Origin: Perlabentimonas sp964490015
GTDB lineage: Bacteria > Bacteroidota > Bacteroidia > Bacteroidales > Tenuifilaceae
DNA: 52,025 nucleotides
Assembly: GCA_964490015.1 (NCBI GenBank)
Contig: CAZBBA010000023.1
Location: 1-52,025, forward strand
Reading direction: 5' to 3'
Shown here: piece by piece, positions 49,745-52,025 of the stretch
Layout of the letters: every line of letters begins with the position of its first letter
Position numbering within the stretch: the stretch's first letter is position 1
Program-made: the position numbers and the translations under genes
Notes under the pieces: model-generated
Told to the model about the DNA's origin: nothing
Seen by the model: only the letters and a program-made list of their open reading frames with translations
Databases searched by the model: none

Positions 49745-50410
49745 ATGAAGAGTTGGAAAGATTTAAAATACAGTACATACAAGGTTCTTGGGAATAGGGT
49801 TTTGGCGCAGGGGGCATATCTAATCTCGTTCCGCAGAGAGTTTGCATTTCAATCGGGACAGGTGATTGCCCTGGGTGTATCGCCCGAGATAGCCCCCCGG
49901 CTATACAGCATTGCCAGCGGCGAGAAGGATCCAATTATTGAAATACTTTACACCGAGAAGTCCGAGGGAGAGCTTACGCCTATGCTATCGGCGCTAAAAC
50001 CTGGCGATAACCTAATGGTCTCCGAGCCCTTTGGTACTTTTACACAGGTTTCGGATAATGCGGTTTACATCGCTGCTGGAACGGGTATTGCACCATTTCT
50101 ATCGAAGATAAAGTCGGGCAAAGGGAAAAACCCAATCCTAATCCATGGCGTGAGCTACCCCGAGTATTTTTACTATAAGGATTACCTAGAGGAGCGGCTG
50201 GGTCGTAGCTACATCCAGTGCTGCTCGCGCTGCCCTTCCGAGGAATATTTCCAGGGTAGGGTCACCCATTTTGTTAAGGAGTGGGACGGTTTGCTTCCCA
50301 ATCAAAAGTTTTACCTATGTGGTAGCGCCGAAATGGTTGTCGATACCCGCGATGCGCTAATTGCCCGCGGTGTGCCGTTTGCCAATATTAATGCGGAGAT
50401 TTATTTTTAG
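49745..50410 (+). CDS. FNR-family FAD/NAD(P)H oxidoreductase
   Basis: A 221-residue ferredoxin-NADP reductase-like flavoprotein. RLYSIAS is the FAD-binding motif, YIAAGTGIAPFLSKI the NAD(P)-binding motif, and LCGSAEMVVDTRDALIARGV the C-terminal segment. An insertion with CCSRCPSE (three cysteines, about 159-162) is unusual and might bind metal or a disulfide. It reads divergently from arsR with the two operators between, so it is probably derepressed by arsenite and could supply electrons for thiol or flavin reactions; that is inference. Confidence 0.85.
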   Translation: MKSWKDLKYSTYKVLGNRVLAQGAYLISFRREFAFQSGQVIALGVSPEIAPRLYSIASGEKDPIIEILYTEKSEGELTPMLSALKPGDNLMVSEPFGTFTQVSDNAVYIAAGTGIAPFLSKIKSGKGKNPILIHGVSYPEYFYYKDYLEERLGRSYIQCCSRCPSEEYFQGRVTHFVKEWDGLLPNQKFYLCGSAEMVVDTRDALIARGVPFANINAEIYF

Positions 50411-50910
50411 TTTGAAGACAGAAAACAGAAGACCGAAGTGAGTTTGCCTTAGTGAAACTTAGTGTATACTTTGTGAACTCCTTAATGTCTTTTGTGGCGA
50501 AATGGCGAAGAGCGAAGCCAAGGGTCTTGTTGAGTTGGTGAATTGCAGGATGTGGGATGCGAGTTTGCGTTTAAAACATCTGCGTTCAATTTTTACCCCT
50601 ATTCCTTACCTACAGCACAGGGGAAGCAAGAGCAAGAGGGAATATCGATTATCGATTAACGATTTAGGATGTAGGGCAGAGAGCTTAGAGCATAGGGCGA
50701 AGATTTAAGCGCTTTGTACCTATGAAGAAACTATGTTTCTATGTGTTTTCTGATTGAATGACCTGCCAGCCGGCAGGCTGGTTGATTGAATGATTGGTTG
50801 ATTGGTTGCAAGGGCGCGAAGATTTCTTTTTGCAGGTTAGCGAGTTTGCGTTTATAAATCCGCGGTGATCAACAGAATCTGCTCATCAGCGTTCTATGTA
50901 TTTAAAAAAT
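50411..50910. repeat. Gene-free region of degenerate intergenic repeats
   Basis: About 500 nt without a credible gene. It reads as a patchwork of low-complexity repeat words: TTAGTGAAACTTAGTG, TATCGATTATCGATTAACG, the palindrome CCTGCC/GGCAGG (50762-50777), GATTGA/GATTGG tandem units (50781-50808), and ATCCGCGGTGATCAACAG. Such words recur in intergenic DNA of many Bacteroidota as I recall. The short open frame at 50502-50708 lies wholly in this material. Confidence 0.6.
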
Positions 50911-50916
50911 GTAAAA

Positions 50917-50942
50917 GGGGCCTGACGAATTAGCCAAGCCCC
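50917..50942 (-). terminator. Terminator of the PorP/SprF gene
   Basis: Stem GGGGCTTG/CAGGCCCC (one mismatch or wobble) with a 10-nt loop on the minus strand, followed by TTTTACATTTTTT. It begins 28 nt beyond the stop. Confidence 0.75.
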
Positions 50943-50969
50943 GGTGCGTGAATTATGTTAAGCTGGATG

Positions 50970-51950
50970 CTAGAATCGGTTGAGCCAGCGGTAGCGGCGG
51001 GCACTATCGCCCAGGCGCATGCCCACCATAATCTCGTGCGAGCCCATGCGGTTAAAGGTGGTGATATCGCCGTAGCTATAGTCGAAGGCGTAGCCAAAGT
51101 AGAAGTTCTGGTAGTTCATCCCAAACATGGTGATAACGGTTCCGGTGGTACGGAACGATACGCCCAGCCAGTAATCCTCCTTGTAATAGGTCTTAAAGTT
51201 GATATCGGCGCTCCACGCCCCGCGTTCGGTGAAGGCCAGCATAAGCGATGGCTCAAACCCGTAGTCGGCACGACGCTCCTGGTACTTATATCCCCCTATA
51301 AGGTAGTAGTGCCTTAACATGCGGTAGGCCGTTTCGGTGCTGCCCCAGCCAAACTGAAACGAGTTCTGAAAGAGGTTGGTGGTGGAAAATCCTCCGTAAA
51401 AATTATCGCCGCTCACCAGAAAGCCCACGTTGGCATCGGGAGAGTAACCGGGACGAATATTATCGAGCATAATATCACGACCATCGTAAAGGTCCGATGC
51501 TTTAACATCAGCCTTAAACTGAAAAGCCGAGAGCGAAACGCCCGCGCTAACCTGAATGTCGCGCAGGTAGATATGGTAAGCGTACGTACCCTGAAACCCG
51601 GTGCGGCTCATGGCGCCGTTCATATCGGTGTAGATGTACCCGCCAAAACCAACGCGTCCGCTGGGACGACGCCGGCGCGAGCGGCTCTTGATCATGCGGC
51701 TGCGGTTACGGAAGCTGGTCTTGAGCAGGCGCGTTTGTCCACTCACCGCGTAGGTGCTGGGGCCATCGCCGTAGCCCATCCACTGCTCGCGGGCTACAAG
51801 GTTAAAATCGGTTATGCCCTGATACCCCGCAATGGCGGGATTAAGCAGGAAGGGGTTCATCATATACTGGCTGTACACGGGCTGCTGCTGCGCAGAGGCC
51901 ATGCGGGCCAGTAGTATAAATCCCAGTAGTATAATTAATCGCCTTTTCAT
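50970..51950 (-). CDS. PorP/SprF-family type IX secretion-associated outer-membrane protein
   Basis: A 326-residue protein with a signal peptide (ending MASAQ) and the family opening QQPVYSQYMMNPFLLNPAIAGYQG, the strongest signature of PorP/SprF. The rest is a beta-barrel of alternating strands (VGFGGYIYTDMNGAMSRTGF; YGFEPSLMLAFTERGAW; NYQNFYFGYAFDYSYGD). A basic stretch (residues about 83-95, SRMIKSRSRRRRP) is unusual inside a barrel protein and may be an exposed loop. These proteins partner with large secreted adhesins such as SprB in type IX secretion and gliding. No adhesin gene is visible upstream before the window ends. Confidence 0.92.
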   Translation of the reverse strand: MKRRLIILLGFILLARMASAQQQPVYSQYMMNPFLLNPAIAGYQGITDFNLVAREQWMGYGDGPSTYAVSGQTRLLKTSFRNRSRMIKSRSRRRRPSGRVGFGGYIYTDMNGAMSRTGFQGTYAYHIYLRDIQVSAGVSLSAFQFKADVKASDLYDGRDIMLDNIRPGYSPDANVGFLVSGDNFYGGFSTTNLFQNSFQFGWGSTETAYRMLRHYYLIGGYKYQERRADYGFEPSLMLAFTERGAWSADINFKTYYKEDYWLGVSFRTTGTVITMFGMNYQNFYFGYAFDYSYGDITTFNRMGSHEIMVGMRLGDSARRYRWLNRF

Positions 51951-51971
51951 TTCGCTGCTTATCGGGTTGGT

Positions 51972-52025
51972 TTATCCACAGATTATCGGTTTATCCACAG
52001 ATTTTCACAAATTATCACAAATAAC
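51972..52025. repeat. Intergenic repeats containing two DnaA-box words
   Basis: TTATCCACA occurs exactly at 51972-51980 and 51991-51999, 19 bp apart, followed by TTTTCACAAATTATCACAAAT. The words equal the DnaA box, but the sequence also looks like the common Bacteroidota intergenic TCCACAGAT/TCACAAAT repeat. A related stretch follows the UDP-glucose dehydrogenase start at about 1090-1155. Confidence 0.6.

Noticed and set aside
50502..50708. 68-codon open frame downstream of the FNR-like gene
   Set aside because: It lies entirely in repeat-like intergenic DNA and has no promoter or recognisable domain.
51972..51999. Replication origin
   Set aside because: Only two DnaA-box words, no dnaA, dnaN or AT-rich unwinding region in view, and the words look like a dispersed intergenic repeat.

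Overview
The window is chromosomal DNA of a member of the Bacteroidota, probably a Bacteroidales/Marinilabiliales-like anaerobe. This rests on a PorP/SprF-family protein, GIN-domain (DUF2807) and DUF3857 proteins, a BlaI/M56/TonB module, an HTH regulator with the SAYRRMRGE signature, starts without Shine-Dalgarno sequences, and promoters of the Bacteroidota type (TTTG, about 19-21 nt, TAnnTTTG). A run of exactly 100 N (49074-49173) shows a draft or metagenome-derived scaffold. I recognise no rRNA, tRNA, CRISPR array, prophage or insertion sequence.

Layout. 1-3641 (minus): end of a surface-polysaccharide locus, with a UDP-glucose dehydrogenase cut by the window edge and a six-SLBB Wza-like export protein. 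3955-13981: housekeeping and accessory metabolism, with a flippase-like membrane protein, class II and class I fumarases flanking a GIN lipoprotein and an isolated DUF1016 PDDEXK nuclease, an ArsC/Spx-fold protein, dapD, and a secreted S9 peptidase. 14071-14294: an unusual gene-free block of 21-bp tandem repeats followed by a G9/C9 hairpin. 14373-28765: envelope genes, with two DUF3857 transglutaminase-like proteins (one lacking the catalytic Cys), a large TIG/Kelch lipoprotein, beta-barrel proteins, a PLP dehydratase, an HTH regulator and an RND/MMPL exporter.

28839-31511 is a compact arsenic operon (arsR, thioredoxin-type arsC, arsM, acr3) that can reduce arsenate, methylate arsenite and export it. 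It is followed by an NfeD-like/flotillin pair (31660-33711), a BlaI - M56 - M56/TonB operon with an operator overlapping its promoter and a divergent tonB (33781-38306), a PagL-like lipid A deacylase translationally coupled to a GIN lipoprotein, purQ, a Cys-tailed rhodanese, and a fluoride module (crcB, DUF190 and perhaps a HAD protein) preceded by a fluoride riboswitch.

43937-50410 is the most interesting accessory region. A second ArsR with two clear operators diverges from an FNR-like flavin reductase. After a palindromic intergenic repeat block, a minus-strand operon encodes a tiny CPKC thioredoxin, an ArsF-like lipoprotein thioredoxin, a CcdA-like ArsG-type protein, a full-length ArsP-like permease, a ProC-like dehydrogenase and two half-size permeases. 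With arsM 14 kb away, this suggests coupled thiol redox and export of arsenicals, perhaps methylated ones. The window ends in a PorP/SprF-family gene and intergenic repeats that contain two perfect DnaA-box words.
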